Shown: positions 16,023 to 24,453 of the stretch, piece by piece
How positions within the stretch are numbered: the stretch's first letter is position 1
Layout of the letters: every line of letters starts with the position of its first letter
Assembly (NCBI GenBank): GCA_035566895.1
Contig: DATMQA010000085.1
Location: forward strand, 1-44,015
Source of the DNA: DATMQA01 sp035566895
GTDB taxonomy: Bacteria; Verrucomicrobiota; Verrucomicrobiia; Limisphaerales; UBA8199
Reading direction: 5' to 3'
Length of the DNA: 44,015 nucleotides
The notes under the pieces: generated by a model
What the model saw: only the letters and a program-made list of their open reading frames with translations
The model's database searches: none
Told to the model about the DNA's origin: nothing
Made by a program: the position numbers and the translations under genes

Positions 16023-16613
16023 TTAGCGTTGTGCAACGTGAGTCTTGAGCTTCCGTTTCAAATTGTGCCGGCCGCGGTGAATTAGCGTTTTAGTGGCGGC
16101 CAACGAATGCCCCAATTGGAGGGCGATTTCCTCGTAAGAAACATCCCCGTCCCGAAGGAGCAGCATCGCGGCGCGCTGCTTTTCCGGCAGGCAAGCCAGG
16201 GCCTGCTCGATCCGTTCTTGCAGTTCCTGTTGCAAGAGGGTCTCTGGCGGACTGGGCTGGCGGGCGTAATTGAAGTGCCATCGCGCGGGCTCTGTGAGCC
16301 CGCCCTCAATACAGCTCAGGACACCTACCCTGTGCCTCGAGCGGCGGCGGAGTTCATTGCGGCAGAGATTCCGCGCGATGGCGTACAGCCAGGTCGAGAA
16401 CTGAGCCTCAAAGCGAAAGCGGCCAGACTTTCTGAACGCCTGCACGAAGGCGTTTTGTGCCATATCCTCGGCCTCGCTGAAATCCCCTAACATTCGAGAC
16501 GCAAAGTGGATGATTGGCTTTCGGTACTTTTCCACCAATGCATCAAACGCTGCGAGATCCCCAGCTTGCGCTCGAAGGGCCAAAAGCTGGTCGGGGTCAG
16601 GTTCTCCGCACAT
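16023..16613 (-). CDS. ECF sigma factor, 196 aa
   Basis: An RpoE-like sigma factor with region 2 (FDALVEKYRKPIIHFASRML, then EAEDMAQNAFVQAF, then FSTWLYAIARNLCRNELRRR) and region 4 (LPEKQRAAMLLLRDGDVSYEEIA followed by the HTH LGHSLAATKTLIHRGRHNLK). Nothing in the protein extends past region 4. It is the last gene of the minus-strand set sigma, anti-sigma, exported protein, sigma, and begins 30 bp after the exported-protein gene. It sits opposite the FecR and TonB-receptor genes and may control that uptake system. Confidence 0.92.
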   Translation of the reverse strand: MCGEPDPDQLLALRAQAGDLAAFDALVEKYRKPIIHFASRMLGDFSEAEDMAQNAFVQAFRKSGRFRFEAQFSTWLYAIARNLCRNELRRRSRHRVGVLSCIEGGLTEPARWHFNYARQPSPPETLLQQELQERIEQALACLPEKQRAAMLLLRDGDVSYEEIALQLGHSLAATKTLIHRGRHNLKRKLKTHVAQR

Positions 16614-16643
16614 AACTCTGCAGTTTTCGCAATCCGTATCAAG

Positions 16644-17678
16644 TCACTTGCGACGCCACTCTATCCCCCTGCCATAAACGGCGCTGCTCGCGGGCAGGCC
16701 GCCAGATTGGCTTGCGTAGATGGTTACGTTTACCCTCTTCCGAAATTCTTCACCGGTCAGTTTCCCGCCGGCAAAGGCCTCCACATCCGATTTCTTCACC
16801 CGGATATTCAATATCGCCCCCTGCACCCGGGCGCCATCCTCACCAAGGTTCGAATCCATTCGAACGGATCCCGCGTAAAACCCTTTAAGGTTCTGTACCA
16901 GTTGGGCGGTTTCCCCAGGGCTGAAGTTTCCCAAATCCTCTAATCCCTCGATTCTTTCCTGCCCGACGCTGCTCGCCAACCCCGATACGCACACAGTTAT
17001 CGAGTCTTCCGGTCTCAGACCCCGGATGTTCGCCCCGCTTTTGAGCCCCTCCAGCAGCGCGGATTTCAATGCGCTCACCTTTTCTTCGTCATACGCTTCG
17101 GCGGGACTGGCCGTGCCCCTGGCGTCCGCTGAGGGTTGCCCGTAAACCTCGTGTTTGGCTTCTTCCCAGGCCGAATCCGGCCGGGGATTCTCCTTTTGAA
17201 CTTCGGCTGGTTTTGGCGGCGGGAGCAAAGGGAAATCGACATTTAACAGGAACAGCACCCCGTACCCATCCAAATACAGACTCCGGATCGGGCTGGAACC
17301 CGGCGCAAAAACGACATCAATTCCCATCGCCGTGCGCCCGTTCGGCACGGCGCCAAACTTTTTGCCAACAGCGTTGTTTAGAAGATGCCACATGACCGGC
17401 AAATCCTCCTCCAGGGTCGCCTGGGTTTTGGGATCGCTTCCGGCCGAATTAATGACCAGAACCTGCTTTGGCCCACCGGGCATCCGCCGGGCTGAATACC
17501 CGACGCCCGGAAGCTTGCTTGGTTTGTCTAAATATTGCTGTTGCGCCACAACTACCGGTTCCGGTGCAACTGGCGAATGACCACGCGAAGTAGGTAAAGC
17601 CTGTGCGCGCAATCCGACTCGTCCAGACTGTGCCAGGACGGTGGTCGCCGCTATCATGGTTAGTATTCTCGTATTCAT
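16644..17678 (-). CDS. Exported protein of unknown function, 344 aa
   Basis: A signal peptide (MNTRILTMIAATTVLAQSGRVGLRAQA) precedes a soluble periplasmic domain. Recognisable stretches are KQVLVINSAGSD, LYLDGYGVLFLLNVDFPLLPPP and an acidic, alanine-rich linker around residues 160-190. The second half contains SITVCVSGLASSVGQ and ILNIRVKKSDVEAFAGGKLTGEEF. I do not recognise the family by name. It lies 26 bp after the anti-sigma gene and 30 bp before the second sigma gene, so it is probably a product of the envelope-stress operon, perhaps sensing or acting in the periplasm. Confidence 0.8.
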   Translation of the reverse strand: MNTRILTMIAATTVLAQSGRVGLRAQALPTSRGHSPVAPEPVVVAQQQYLDKPSKLPGVGYSARRMPGGPKQVLVINSAGSDPKTQATLEEDLPVMWHLLNNAVGKKFGAVPNGRTAMGIDVVFAPGSSPIRSLYLDGYGVLFLLNVDFPLLPPPKPAEVQKENPRPDSAWEEAKHEVYGQPSADARGTASPAEAYDEEKVSALKSALLEGLKSGANIRGLRPEDSITVCVSGLASSVGQERIEGLEDLGNFSPGETAQLVQNLKGFYAGSVRMDSNLGEDGARVQGAILNIRVKKSDVEAFAGGKLTGEEFRKRVNVTIYASQSGGLPASSAVYGRGIEWRRK

Positions 17679-17704
17679 ATGTTCGTTGTTGTTAAAGGCT
17701 GACT

Positions 17705-18370
17705 CTAGGGTGTCCTTGGGGAACTGGCGGGCTGGTTGTAGTCAACTAACTGAATGATCTGTTGCTTGGTGATGCGAAAGTCGGCGTCCGTGTTGACCGC
17801 GACAGTGTCCAGGTCTTTCTTGAGCAGGAGATAATCGGCGAGCCGCTGCGCATCCACCTTGCGTAGTGCGCTGTAAAGGGCCTGGCCATCCTGTTCGTGC
17901 TTTGTTTGAATCTCCCTGACATAGTTCGCGAGCACTGTTTTGGTCTGTTCATTGGCCGCCATGAGGGTTTCGTCTGCCGCTTTCTTCACCTGATTGCGCA
18001 GCAGTTCTGTCATTTCCTGCCGGAGTTCCTGGCGAACCTGCGATTCAATCCTGGCGCGCACTTTGTCTGCTTCGACTGACGCGGAAGCGAATTGTCCCAG
18101 GCCGAAGCCTGCGCTCAGCAACAGCACTGCCACCGCCGCCCATTTGAGCACCGGGCGAACCAGCAAGACTGGCGGGCGCTTCGCCGCCAGTCCTAATCCC
18201 GGCGCGCGGACAGGCCAACTGTTCAGGGCCTTTTGGACCGCCTGCCATTCATTCACCTTCGCTTGGCAGTCGGGGCAGCCGCGGAGATGCGCCGCCAGAT
18301 TGTTTCGCTCGGCGGCGTTTGATTCGCCGTAAATAAACGACATCCATTCTTCACGAGTCGGATGATTCAT
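17705..18370 (-). CDS. Zinc-finger anti-sigma factor with membrane span and coiled coil, 221 aa
   Basis: The N-terminus carries the ZAS-type motif HLRGCPDC (HxxxCxxC, about residues 28-35), which in known anti-sigma factors holds the sigma factor in an inactive complex. A single membrane span follows (WAAVAVLLLSAGFGLGQFAS, about 93-112). A periplasmic helical coiled coil (RARIESQVRQELRQEMTELL) fills most of the rest. The start overlaps the end of the upstream ECF sigma gene by 4 bp, the usual coupled sigma/anti-sigma arrangement. The pair and the exported protein downstream form a likely envelope-stress switch. Confidence 0.88.
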   Translation of the reverse strand: MNHPTREEWMSFIYGESNAAERNNLAAHLRGCPDCQAKVNEWQAVQKALNSWPVRAPGLGLAAKRPPVLLVRPVLKWAAVAVLLLSAGFGLGQFASASVEADKVRARIESQVRQELRQEMTELLRNQVKKAADETLMAANEQTKTVLANYVREIQTKHEQDGQALYSALRKVDAQRLADYLLLKKDLDTVAVNTDADFRITKQQIIQLVDYNQPASSPRTP

Positions 18371-19026
18371 ATTACCAAACTTTCTTTCGGTTCATTTTGC
18401 TTCTCGAAATTCTTGCTGGTTTCCAGCATCGGCCGGAGCAGGCGATTCATTTGCGTCAATGCTTCGGCCATTCGCGACTTCACCGTTCCCTCCGGGATGT
18501 CCAGCACGCCGGCAATTTCCCTGAACTTCAGGTTCTCGTAATGCCGAAGGACCAGCACCGCCCGATATGCCTCCGGCAATTGCCTGAGCGCCCCGCGGAC
18601 CAATTGTTGGCGTTCCTGGTCCACCAGCGATTCGTCCGGGGTGGGTCCCGCCGCCAGGAATTCCTCTAGCCTGGCGGCGGTTTTGCTACCCACCTCATCG
18701 AAGGAGGATGCTTCCTGGCGCCGGCGGCGCCGAAGTTCATCGTAACAGAGGTTCAGCGCGATGCGCCAAAGCCAGGTCGAGAATTTGCCGCTCGGCGCGT
18801 ATTCCTTTCGCCGGGCGAACACCCGAACAAACGTCTCCTGCGCCAAATCCTGCCCGCCATGAGCGTCTCCGATCATCCGCACGCAAAGCCGTTGAATTGG
18901 GCCTTCCCAACGGCTCACCAGTTGGGCAAATGCACATTCGTCGTCATCAGTTTGAACGCGCTGCATCGCCTGCTCATCACTAATGACAAAGAGCGAACGA
19001 AGCGCGGCGAAAGGATTGGTCCGCAT
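18367..19026 (-). CDS. ECF sigma factor, 219 aa
   Basis: Region 2 is seen in FAQLVSRWEGPIQRLCVRMI, GGQDLAQETFVRVFARRKEY and FSTWLWRIALNLCYDELRRR. Region 4 is seen in LPEAYRAVLVLRHYENLKF, then the HTH EIAGVLDIPEGTVKSRMAEAL. The 4-bp overlap with the zinc-finger anti-sigma gene shows that these two are a cognate pair. The start may be ATG 19026 or a little downstream. The short C-terminal tail after region 4 (residues 195-219) is charged and has no known domain. Confidence 0.92.
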   Translation of the reverse strand: MRTNPFAALRSLFVISDEQAMQRVQTDDDECAFAQLVSRWEGPIQRLCVRMIGDAHGGQDLAQETFVRVFARRKEYAPSGKFSTWLWRIALNLCYDELRRRRRQEASSFDEVGSKTAARLEEFLAAGPTPDESLVDQERQQLVRGALRQLPEAYRAVLVLRHYENLKFREIAGVLDIPEGTVKSRMAEALTQMNRLLRPMLETSKNFEKQNEPKESLVI

Positions 19027-19328
19027 AACGCCATCTTCAGCCTAATCAAACCCCTGGTTCCGACGGGGTTTGGTGGTCATGCTGTTCACGTTTGACCCGT
19101 TTCTTCGCATGTCGCTTCTATTGGTTAAACGCTTGCCGAGTGATTTTAGATCGAAAAAAAGAACGATTCATGGCGGGGGTCGGGACAACTTATTTTAAGT
19201 GCGTGACGACTCCGGCCCGGGGGGAGTTGACAACGACCGGCCCCGACCCAACACCTCGACCTCGGCACTCCCGTCGAACAGAACCTTACGCCTTGTTCTG
19301 CACCAACGGAAGTGTTACTCGTGCGCTC
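19027..19328. other. Divergent gap between the ECF sigma gene and the PHP hydrolase gene
   Basis: It should contain promoters for both directions. An in-frame plus-strand extension to 19092 is possible but reads as basic, low-complexity sequence, so I do not regard it as coding. No clear -35/-10 pair or repeat is seen. Confidence 0.4.
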
Positions 19329-20486
19329 ATGCTCCTTATTACTGATGCTTGCGAACGGAAGGCGCTTGTCCATCACGCTGGGGAGACAAAGCAACGGCGA
19401 ATTCCGCCAACCAGGCGCCCGCTCCTGGTCCTTGCCCTAACGGCAGCAGCCCTCGTGGTCTTGCGCCAGACCAGCTTGGAAGGTGCCGAAGTGCCCGCAG
19501 AGCTCACGTGGTACAAGGGGGTTGTCCATGCCCATGCTAATTGGGGGGCGCCGCAACTGCCTACCACTTCGCCGGATGTCGTGGTGCGCTGGTATCGCGA
19601 ACACAACTATAACTTTGTCTCCGTCACCGATCTCAATTACTACACCCCGCCGGAAGGGCTCAAAGCCCTCTTCGACGCACCCGGACGCTTCCTGGTGGTG
19701 CCCGGAACCGAACCCAGCAAGGAGCCAATTCAACCCGGCAATAAGATTGTGGACACCATCGGGATTGGCATCAAAGGCCCGGTGGATGCGCCGACGGGAG
19801 ATACGGTGGCCAAAGTCCTGGATAGCGAGGCTAAAGCCATCCGCCGCAAGGGAGGTCTTCCGATTGCTGCCCATCCCAACCTCACCTATGCGGTGACCGC
19901 CACAGACCTCCTCGCCTCGGACCAAACGCCGGGGCCGCGTTTCTTCGAAGTCTGGAACACCGAACCGGGAATGAACAACCTGGGCGGCGGTGGCAAGCCA
20001 TCCACCGAGCAGATTTGGGACGAAGTGCTTTCTGCCGGCAGAACGATGTACGCCGTTGCCGTGGATGACTCCCATCATTTCTACGAATTCGTCTCCAGCC
20101 GGCAGGCGGGTTCGCCCCTTTCGAATCCCGGCAAGGCCTGGATCGAAGTCCGCGCCAGCGAGTTATCCGTTCCCGCCCTCCTTGAGGCCATGAAGCGCGG
20201 GGACTTTTATGCCACCACGGGCGTGATTCTTGCATCGTATGAGGCCACGCCGGCCGCTATTCGAATCGGTCTAAGCGACCACACGCGCGATCTCGGCTGG
20301 TCGCTTCCCGGGGCGAACCCGCAACTTTACCGCACTGAGTTCATTGGCAAAGGCGGCAAACTCCTCAAACTCGATGAGTCGCTCAACCCCGCTTACGAGT
20401 TTACCGGCAGCGAACTATACGTCCGCGCCCGCATTACCAATTCAGACGGCCAGGTTGCCTGGACTCAACCGGTTTTCCGGAAATGA
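19329..20486 (+). CDS. PHP-fold metal-dependent hydrolase (CehA/McbA-like), exported, about 385 aa
   Basis: The PHP-superfamily metal-binding motifs are in order: YKGVVHAHANWG (first His pair), FVSVTDLNYY, FLVVPGTEPS (Glu), GLPIAAHPNL (His) and YAVAVDDSHHF (Asp, His). Such enzymes hydrolyse phosphate or ester bonds with two or three metal ions; the CehA/McbA branch cleaves carbamate and similar esters. The start was placed at ATG 19329, which puts a basic region and a signal or membrane segment (RRPLLVLALTAAALVVL) near the N-terminus. An earlier start at 19170 or 19092 cannot be excluded. It faces the ECF sigma gene divergently. The true substrate is unknown. Confidence 0.82.
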   Translation: MLLITDACERKALVHHAGETKQRRIPPTRRPLLVLALTAAALVVLRQTSLEGAEVPAELTWYKGVVHAHANWGAPQLPTTSPDVVVRWYREHNYNFVSVTDLNYYTPPEGLKALFDAPGRFLVVPGTEPSKEPIQPGNKIVDTIGIGIKGPVDAPTGDTVAKVLDSEAKAIRRKGGLPIAAHPNLTYAVTATDLLASDQTPGPRFFEVWNTEPGMNNLGGGGKPSTEQIWDEVLSAGRTMYAVAVDDSHHFYEFVSSRQAGSPLSNPGKAWIEVRASELSVPALLEAMKRGDFYATTGVILASYEATPAAIRIGLSDHTRDLGWSLPGANPQLYRTEFIGKGGKLLKLDESLNPAYEFTGSELYVRARITNSDGQVAWTQPVFRK

Positions 20487-20680
20487 TGCCCGCTCCTGCC
20501 ACGACCACAGACGGTTAGGGGTTAATCCAGGCGAGGGGGTCCCGCTGGAGGTTGTCTGACAGGGGTAGCTGCCGACGTGAGGAGGCAGACATTTTCCTCC
20601 CACTCCCTGATTAGCGTCGATGAGCGAAGATTAGCGGTTTCCAAACGTGAGCAACTCGCAACGCCGCAATCGAAGATCAC

Positions 20681-20848
20681 AAATTCCTGGGACGGTTGGG
20701 ATGGTCCGGGACGCTCGTGGGACGGCTGCAAGAGTGAGAATCGCCCGTGTTTACCGGCCTTGGGACGGTGGGACGGCTGTACACCCCCAAGGTACCCCCT
20801 ATCCCCCCTCTTCCGCTCCGTCTTTCCTGGACCCGCTTTTAGCGGCTA
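20681..20848 (+). repeat. Dispersed ~168-bp intergenic element, copy 1
   Basis: It is nearly identical to 32589-32755. Both begin AAATTCCTGGGACGGTTGGG, contain several GGGACGG boxes, GAGAATCGCCCGTGTTTACC, and a long C-rich stretch ending in CCTGGACCCGCTTTTA. The copies differ only by scattered substitutions and one-base indels. It has no coding frame conserved between the copies. Confidence 0.85.
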
Positions 20849-20938
20849 ACCGCGGCTAACATTGGGCAACTGAGCTTGATGCTTTTTGGCAGTTTGGAGT
20901 TTGATGTTTTTCTGGAGCTTGGTGTTTGGTGTTTGGTG

Positions 20939-21019
20939 TTTTGGAAAGGTGTTTGGTGTTTGGTGTTTTGGAAAGGTGTTTGGAGCTTGGTGTTTTGGAA
21001 AGGTGTTTGGAGCTTGGTG
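20939..21019 (+). repeat. 27-bp tandem repeat, three units
   Basis: Three 27-bp units each begin TTTTGGAAAGGTGTTTGG. Units 2 and 3 are identical and unit 1 differs at three positions, AGC replaced by TGT. Flanking DNA carries looser GTGTTTGG copies, so the array grew by slippage. Confidence 0.9.
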
Positions 21020-21224
21020 TTTATTTTGTGTCTTTTGGTGCCTTTCCGTGGCCATCTTCCTTTCCCTCTGTTGGCTCTGTTCCCTCCTGTTAGATCTTTT
21101 GTCCAACCACGTCCAGCTTCCTCCCTCCTGCAGCCGGTTGACTCCTTTCACCTGCGCCTCCGATTAATCCAAAAGATTTTTTGTCCGGTTTTCGCTCCAG
21201 GCGGGTCTGTATGATCAAAGCGAA

Positions 21225-22628
21225 ATGACAGCTACCCGGAAATTGCTCGCCGATTACACCGAGAAAGGCTCCGAAACTGCCTTCCGAGACCTGGTGGCCC
21301 GCTACGTCGATTTGGTTTACTCCACTGCCCTCCGCTCCGTTGATGGCGATACCCACCTGGCTCAGGACGTCGCACAAACCGTCTTCATCGACCTCGCGCG
21401 CCTGGCCGGGACCCTCTCCCCTGATTCCATGCTCGGCGGATGGCTGCACCGCCACACCTGTTACACCGCCGCCAAAATCCTCCGCGGCGAACGGCGCCGC
21501 CGATTACGTGAAAGGCAAGCGGCTGAAATGAACACACCCAGTGACTCCGCCGACGCCACCCTGGCACACGTGGCGCCCATCCTCGACGACGCCATCAACC
21601 AATTGGGCCGCCTCGACCGAACTGCCATTCTGCTCCGCTTTTTTGAGCGGCAGGACCTCCGCTCGGTCGGCGCGGCCCTCGGCAGCAACGAAGACGCCGC
21701 CCGTAAACGCGTCGCCCGCGCCCTGGACAAATTGCACGTCCTCCTCAAACGCCGCGGCGTGGCCTTGTCCGCTGCGACTCTGGGAACCGCCCTGGCCTCC
21801 GAGGCCGTGGCGGCCGCGCCCGCCGGACTCTCCCTCACGCTTTCCAGCACCGCCCTGGCCGCCGGCGCTTCGTTCGCCGGCGCCAATACTCTCACCCTCC
21901 TGAAATTCATCACTATGACCAAACTCAAAACCGGACTCCTCAGCACCATGGTCGTCGCCAGCGCGGTGACCTCTCTGGTGATTCAACATCGCGCCCAGGC
22001 CAGCTTGAGCGGCCTCCAACAATCACGCCGGCACCAATCGGACCAGGCGGCTCAACTCCGGGCCGAGACCGATTCCCTTTCAGCCCGACTCACCCACGCC
22101 AGCAGCGGCGACCCCAATGGCCAGATGGCGGACTTGCTTAAACTCCGGACTGAAGCGGCGGGACTCCGAAGCCTGACCAACCAAATCGCCAAACTGGCCC
22201 AAAAGAACCCCCGTCCCCCACAACCTGCATCCGACCCCAATTCTCCTTTGCCGCTCACGCAGGAAGCCTTCGACAAAATGAATTTCAGCAAACAAATGAT
22301 GCTGGCCTTCCACCAGTACGCGGAAGGCCATGGCGGCCAGTTCCCAACCAACTTCGAGCAGGCTGCTTCGTTCCTCGGCGACCCGGCCCAGGACGGAAGA
22401 AAACTGACCTCCACTCAGTTCGAAATCATGTACCAGGGCTCTCCCTCGGCCCTGACCAACACTTCCCAAATAATCGTGCTTCGCGAAAAGCAAGCGGTGC
22501 AAACACCCGACGGCGGTTGGATCAGGGCCTACGCCTTCGCGGATGGCCACTCCGAGATCCATAAAGAACCCGAGGGCCGTTTCGAGGCCTGGGAACAGCA
22601 ACATCTCATCACCCCCTCCACGCCATGA
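21225..22628 (+). CDS. ECF sigma factor fused to a membrane and C-terminal sensor-like domain, 467 aa
   Basis: Residues 1-180 are a complete ECF sigma factor: region 2 has ETAFRDLVARYVDLVYSTAL, HLAQDVAQTVFIDLAR and LGGWLHRHTCYTAAKIL. Region 4 has RLDRTAILLRFFERQDLRSVGAALG then a HTH ending RVARALDKLHVLL. A hydrophobic Ala-rich stretch (180-225) and a membrane span (about 236-254, LLSTMVVASAVTSLVIQ) follow, then a coiled coil. A C-terminal domain holds MMLAFHQYAEGHGGQFP and AYAFADGHSEIH, a form seen in pilin-like and DUF1559-like proteins. The tail may act as a built-in anti-sigma or sensor. Its stop overlaps the next start as ATGA. Confidence 0.85.
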   Translation: MTATRKLLADYTEKGSETAFRDLVARYVDLVYSTALRSVDGDTHLAQDVAQTVFIDLARLAGTLSPDSMLGGWLHRHTCYTAAKILRGERRRRLRERQAAEMNTPSDSADATLAHVAPILDDAINQLGRLDRTAILLRFFERQDLRSVGAALGSNEDAARKRVARALDKLHVLLKRRGVALSAATLGTALASEAVAAAPAGLSLTLSSTALAAGASFAGANTLTLLKFITMTKLKTGLLSTMVVASAVTSLVIQHRAQASLSGLQQSRRHQSDQAAQLRAETDSLSARLTHASSGDPNGQMADLLKLRTEAAGLRSLTNQIAKLAQKNPRPPQPASDPNSPLPLTQEAFDKMNFSKQMMLAFHQYAEGHGGQFPTNFEQAASFLGDPAQDGRKLTSTQFEIMYQGSPSALTNTSQIIVLREKQAVQTPDGGWIRAYAFADGHSEIHKEPEGRFEAWEQQHLITPSTP

Positions 22629-22951
22629 ACCGGGACACCTCCAGGCTCGTCATCGTGAGCGCGCTGGTGGCAGCCAGCATCGCGGCCCCGCTGCTGTCCG
22701 CCCATCATGCCCAGGTTCGGCTGCGTCAGGAGAACGACTCCCTCCGCCAGCAAGCTGCGCAGTCGGCGGAGCTGCTCGCCGAGAGCGAGCGTCTCTCCAA
22801 CCAATTGGCCCGGGCCCAGTCGCCGCAAACTCTTACCGACCCTCAACTACGTGAGCTGCTGCGGTTGCGAAACGAAGTGACGCAGCTTCGCCAGGCCGTC
22901 CAGGACTTCCAGCGCTCCGGCCAAGCCAATCAAAACCAAACTGCCAGATGA
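22625..22951 (+). CDS. Small membrane-anchored coiled-coil protein, 108 aa
   Basis: An N-terminal anchor or signal (RLVIVSALVAASIAAPLLSA) is followed by a heptad-rich helix (LRQENDSLRQQAAQSAELLAE) and a second helical stretch LRELLRLRNEVTQLRQAV. It is translationally coupled to the fused sigma factor through an ATGA overlap. Its coiled coil resembles the linker of that protein (LRAETDSLSARL and LLKLRTEAAGLR), so the two may pair in the membrane. No family name can be given. Confidence 0.75.
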   Translation: MNRDTSRLVIVSALVAASIAAPLLSAHHAQVRLRQENDSLRQQAAQSAELLAESERLSNQLARAQSPQTLTDPQLRELLRLRNEVTQLRQAVQDFQRSGQANQNQTAR

Positions 22952-22986
22952 CCTGACTCTAGCCGTACGGCACGTCGCCACAGCGG

Positions 22987-23015
22987 CATCTGCGTCAATC
23001 TGCGTGATCTGCGGG
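22987..23015 (+). repeat. Dispersed ATCTGCGT-type short repeat
   Basis: CATCTGCGTCAATCTGCGTG followed by ATCTGCGGG makes three tandem ATCTGCG units. This is a widespread non-coding repeat type in environmental genomes of this and related phyla, and it lies in the 128-bp gap before the CoA-binding gene. Confidence 0.6.
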
Positions 23016-23079
23016 CCTCTCCTGCCCCCTTGAAAATTCATCGCTTGTCGAACCACTTCGCCCGCGCGACCTTCCAGCA

Positions 23080-23448
23080 ATGAAAACTGTAGCCGTCATC
23101 GGCGCTTCCGCCGACCGCACAAAATATGGCAATAAGGCCGTCCGCGCCTTCATGCAACAAGGTTACCAGGTGTTTCCGGTCAACCCCAAAGCCACCGAAC
23201 TCGAAGGCCTGCCTGCCTTTCCCACCATTTCAGCCATACCCGTCCGTCCCGCCCTGGTCAGCGTTTATTTGCCTCCGCCCGTCCTGCTGAAACTCCTTCC
23301 CGAAATAGCCGCCAAAGGTTGCGACGAACTATGGCTCAACCCCGGCACTGAGTCGCCCGAAGTGCTCGCCGAAGCCGAGCGTCTCGGCCTGAACGTCGTG
23401 CAAGCCTGCAGCATCGTCGGTGTCGGTCTGTCCCCCGAGCAGTTGTGA
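23080..23448 (+). CDS. CoA-binding domain protein (YccU-like), 122 aa
   Basis: A single Rossmann-like CoA_binding domain: VAVIGASADRTKYGNKAV (nucleotide loop), GYQVFPVNPKATELEG (second strand), AIPVRPALVSVYLPP, LWLNPGTESPEVLAEA, and GLNVVQACSIVGV at the end. The length and motif order match the YccU family, small stand-alone relatives of succinyl-CoA ligase alpha subunits whose exact role is unsettled. It appears to be a house gene standing alone between two signalling loci. Confidence 0.9.
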   Translation: MKTVAVIGASADRTKYGNKAVRAFMQQGYQVFPVNPKATELEGLPAFPTISAIPVRPALVSVYLPPPVLLKLLPEIAAKGCDELWLNPGTESPEVLAEAERLGLNVVQACSIVGVGLSPEQL

Positions 23449-23514
23449 GCCATCCTCCAGGGATTGCCCGGATCACCGCCCGGATCACCACCTGTGGCCA
23501 CCCCTGAAAACTCA

Positions 23515-23548
23515 TCTTTTGTGGCTAAATCCCTCCTGCCGTAACGCC
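23515..23548 (+). repeat. 34-bp repeat upstream of an ECF sigma gene, copy 2 of the TCTTTTGTGGCTAAATCC element
   Basis: This copy extends 16 bp past the core 18-mer to end in GTAACGCC, and matches 38423-38456 at 32 of 34 positions. Both extended copies stand upstream of ECF sigma genes (54 and 138 bp before the starts). A second GTAACG follows at once at about 23552. Confidence 0.8.
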
Positions 23549-23601
23549 CTGGTAACGATTAGGATTGACCAGCCCTGATAAATCGTATAAGGCTTTATTG
23601 T

Positions 23602-24354
23602 ATGTCCCCACTGTCTCAACCCGGTGGTGAATTGCCCAGAAGCGATATGGCTTTCCACACCACGCACTGGAGCGTGGTGCTGGCCGCCGGCCGGCAACAA
23701 GGACCGGCCGCCAGCGAGGCCCTCGCTAAACTGTGTTCCGCCTATTGGTATCCCCTCTACGCCTTCGTGCGCTGCCGTGGCTTTGGTCCCCATGATGCCG
23801 AGGACCTGACCCAGGAGTTCTTTTATCGCTTCCTCGAGCGAAACTCCCTCACGAATGTAACTCCCGCGGGCGGCAAGTTCCGTTCCTTCCTCCTGGCTTG
23901 CCTGAAGCATTTCCTGGCCAACGAACGGGAGCGCGCCCACGCCCAACGCCGCGGCGGCGGCCACTCGCTCCTTCCCCTCGATGCCGGCGAAGCTGAAACC
24001 CGCTTTTCGCTGGAACCCGCCGACCCTGTTACACCGGAGGCGCTGTTTGAGAAGCGCTGGGCGTTCACAGTTTTGGAACGTACCATGAACGCCCTCCGGC
24101 AGGAGTATGCCGCCAATGGAAAAAGCGCTGTGTTCGAGGAGTTGAAGGGCTTTCTCCCGGGCGGCCAGGGCAGTGAATCCCGGCCCGACCTGGCCGCCAA
24201 ACGCGGCGTCAGCGTCGGCGCCATCGATGTCGCGGTTCACCGGCTCCGCCAGCGTTTTGGCGCGCTGTTGCGGGAGCAGGTCGCCCACACGGTATCCGCG
24301 GAGGACGAGGTGGACGATGAAATCCGTCACCTGATGGCGGCCCTCGGAACGTAG
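23602..24354 (+). CDS. ECF-type sigma factor of the kinase-linked group, 250 aa
   Basis: Region 2 reads FVRCRGFGPHDAEDLTQEFFYRFLE then KFRSFLLACLKHFLANERER. Region 4 carries the HTH around LAAKRGVSVGAIDVAVHRLR. Between them is a longer than usual linker (about residues 110-195), and the tail is acidic. The start ATG 23602 has ATAAGG about 10 bp upstream; ATG 23647 (MAFHTTHWSV) is an alternative. No anti-sigma gene accompanies it. The Ser/Thr kinase gene lies 137 bp downstream, as is common in Planctomycetes and Verrucomicrobia, where the kinase is thought to modify or signal to the sigma factor. The four TGTAAG-type promoter motifs that follow are its probable targets. Confidence 0.88.
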   Translation: MSPLSQPGGELPRSDMAFHTTHWSVVLAAGRQQGPAASEALAKLCSAYWYPLYAFVRCRGFGPHDAEDLTQEFFYRFLERNSLTNVTPAGGKFRSFLLACLKHFLANERERAHAQRRGGGHSLLPLDAGEAETRFSLEPADPVTPEALFEKRWAFTVLERTMNALRQEYAANGKSAVFEELKGFLPGGQGSESRPDLAAKRGVSVGAIDVAVHRLRQRFGALLREQVAHTVSAEDEVDDEIRHLMAALGT

Positions 24355-24453
24355 CCACCGGTGTAACGAGGTTTGGCTCTCTTGCGCAGCCCGGAGGCAG
24401 ATTTGAGCCTCGTTATTCGGCTGTGAAGCCTGGGCAGAAAGTCCCGGAAAACG

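Larger units (their letters stand above)
20487..21224. other. 738-bp repeat-rich intergenic region
   Basis: It holds the first copy of the ~168-bp dispersed element (20681-20848), a CGGCTAAC-type doublet at about 20841-20860, and the 27-bp tandem repeat (20939-21019). No gene is convincing. A minus-strand 101-codon frame here is a reading of the tandem repeat. Confidence 0.6.

Noticed and set aside
15884..16048. 54-codon plus-strand frame overlapping the FecR stop as ATGA
   Set aside because: It runs through the dispersed TCTTTTGTGGCTAAATCC repeat and into the antisense of the ECF sigma gene, with no recognisable protein features. The hydrophobic middle could be chance.
20846..21151. 101-codon minus-strand frame with repeated KHQTPNTFP
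   Set aside because: It is a translation of the 27-bp tandem repeat, without ribosome binding site or conserved flanks.
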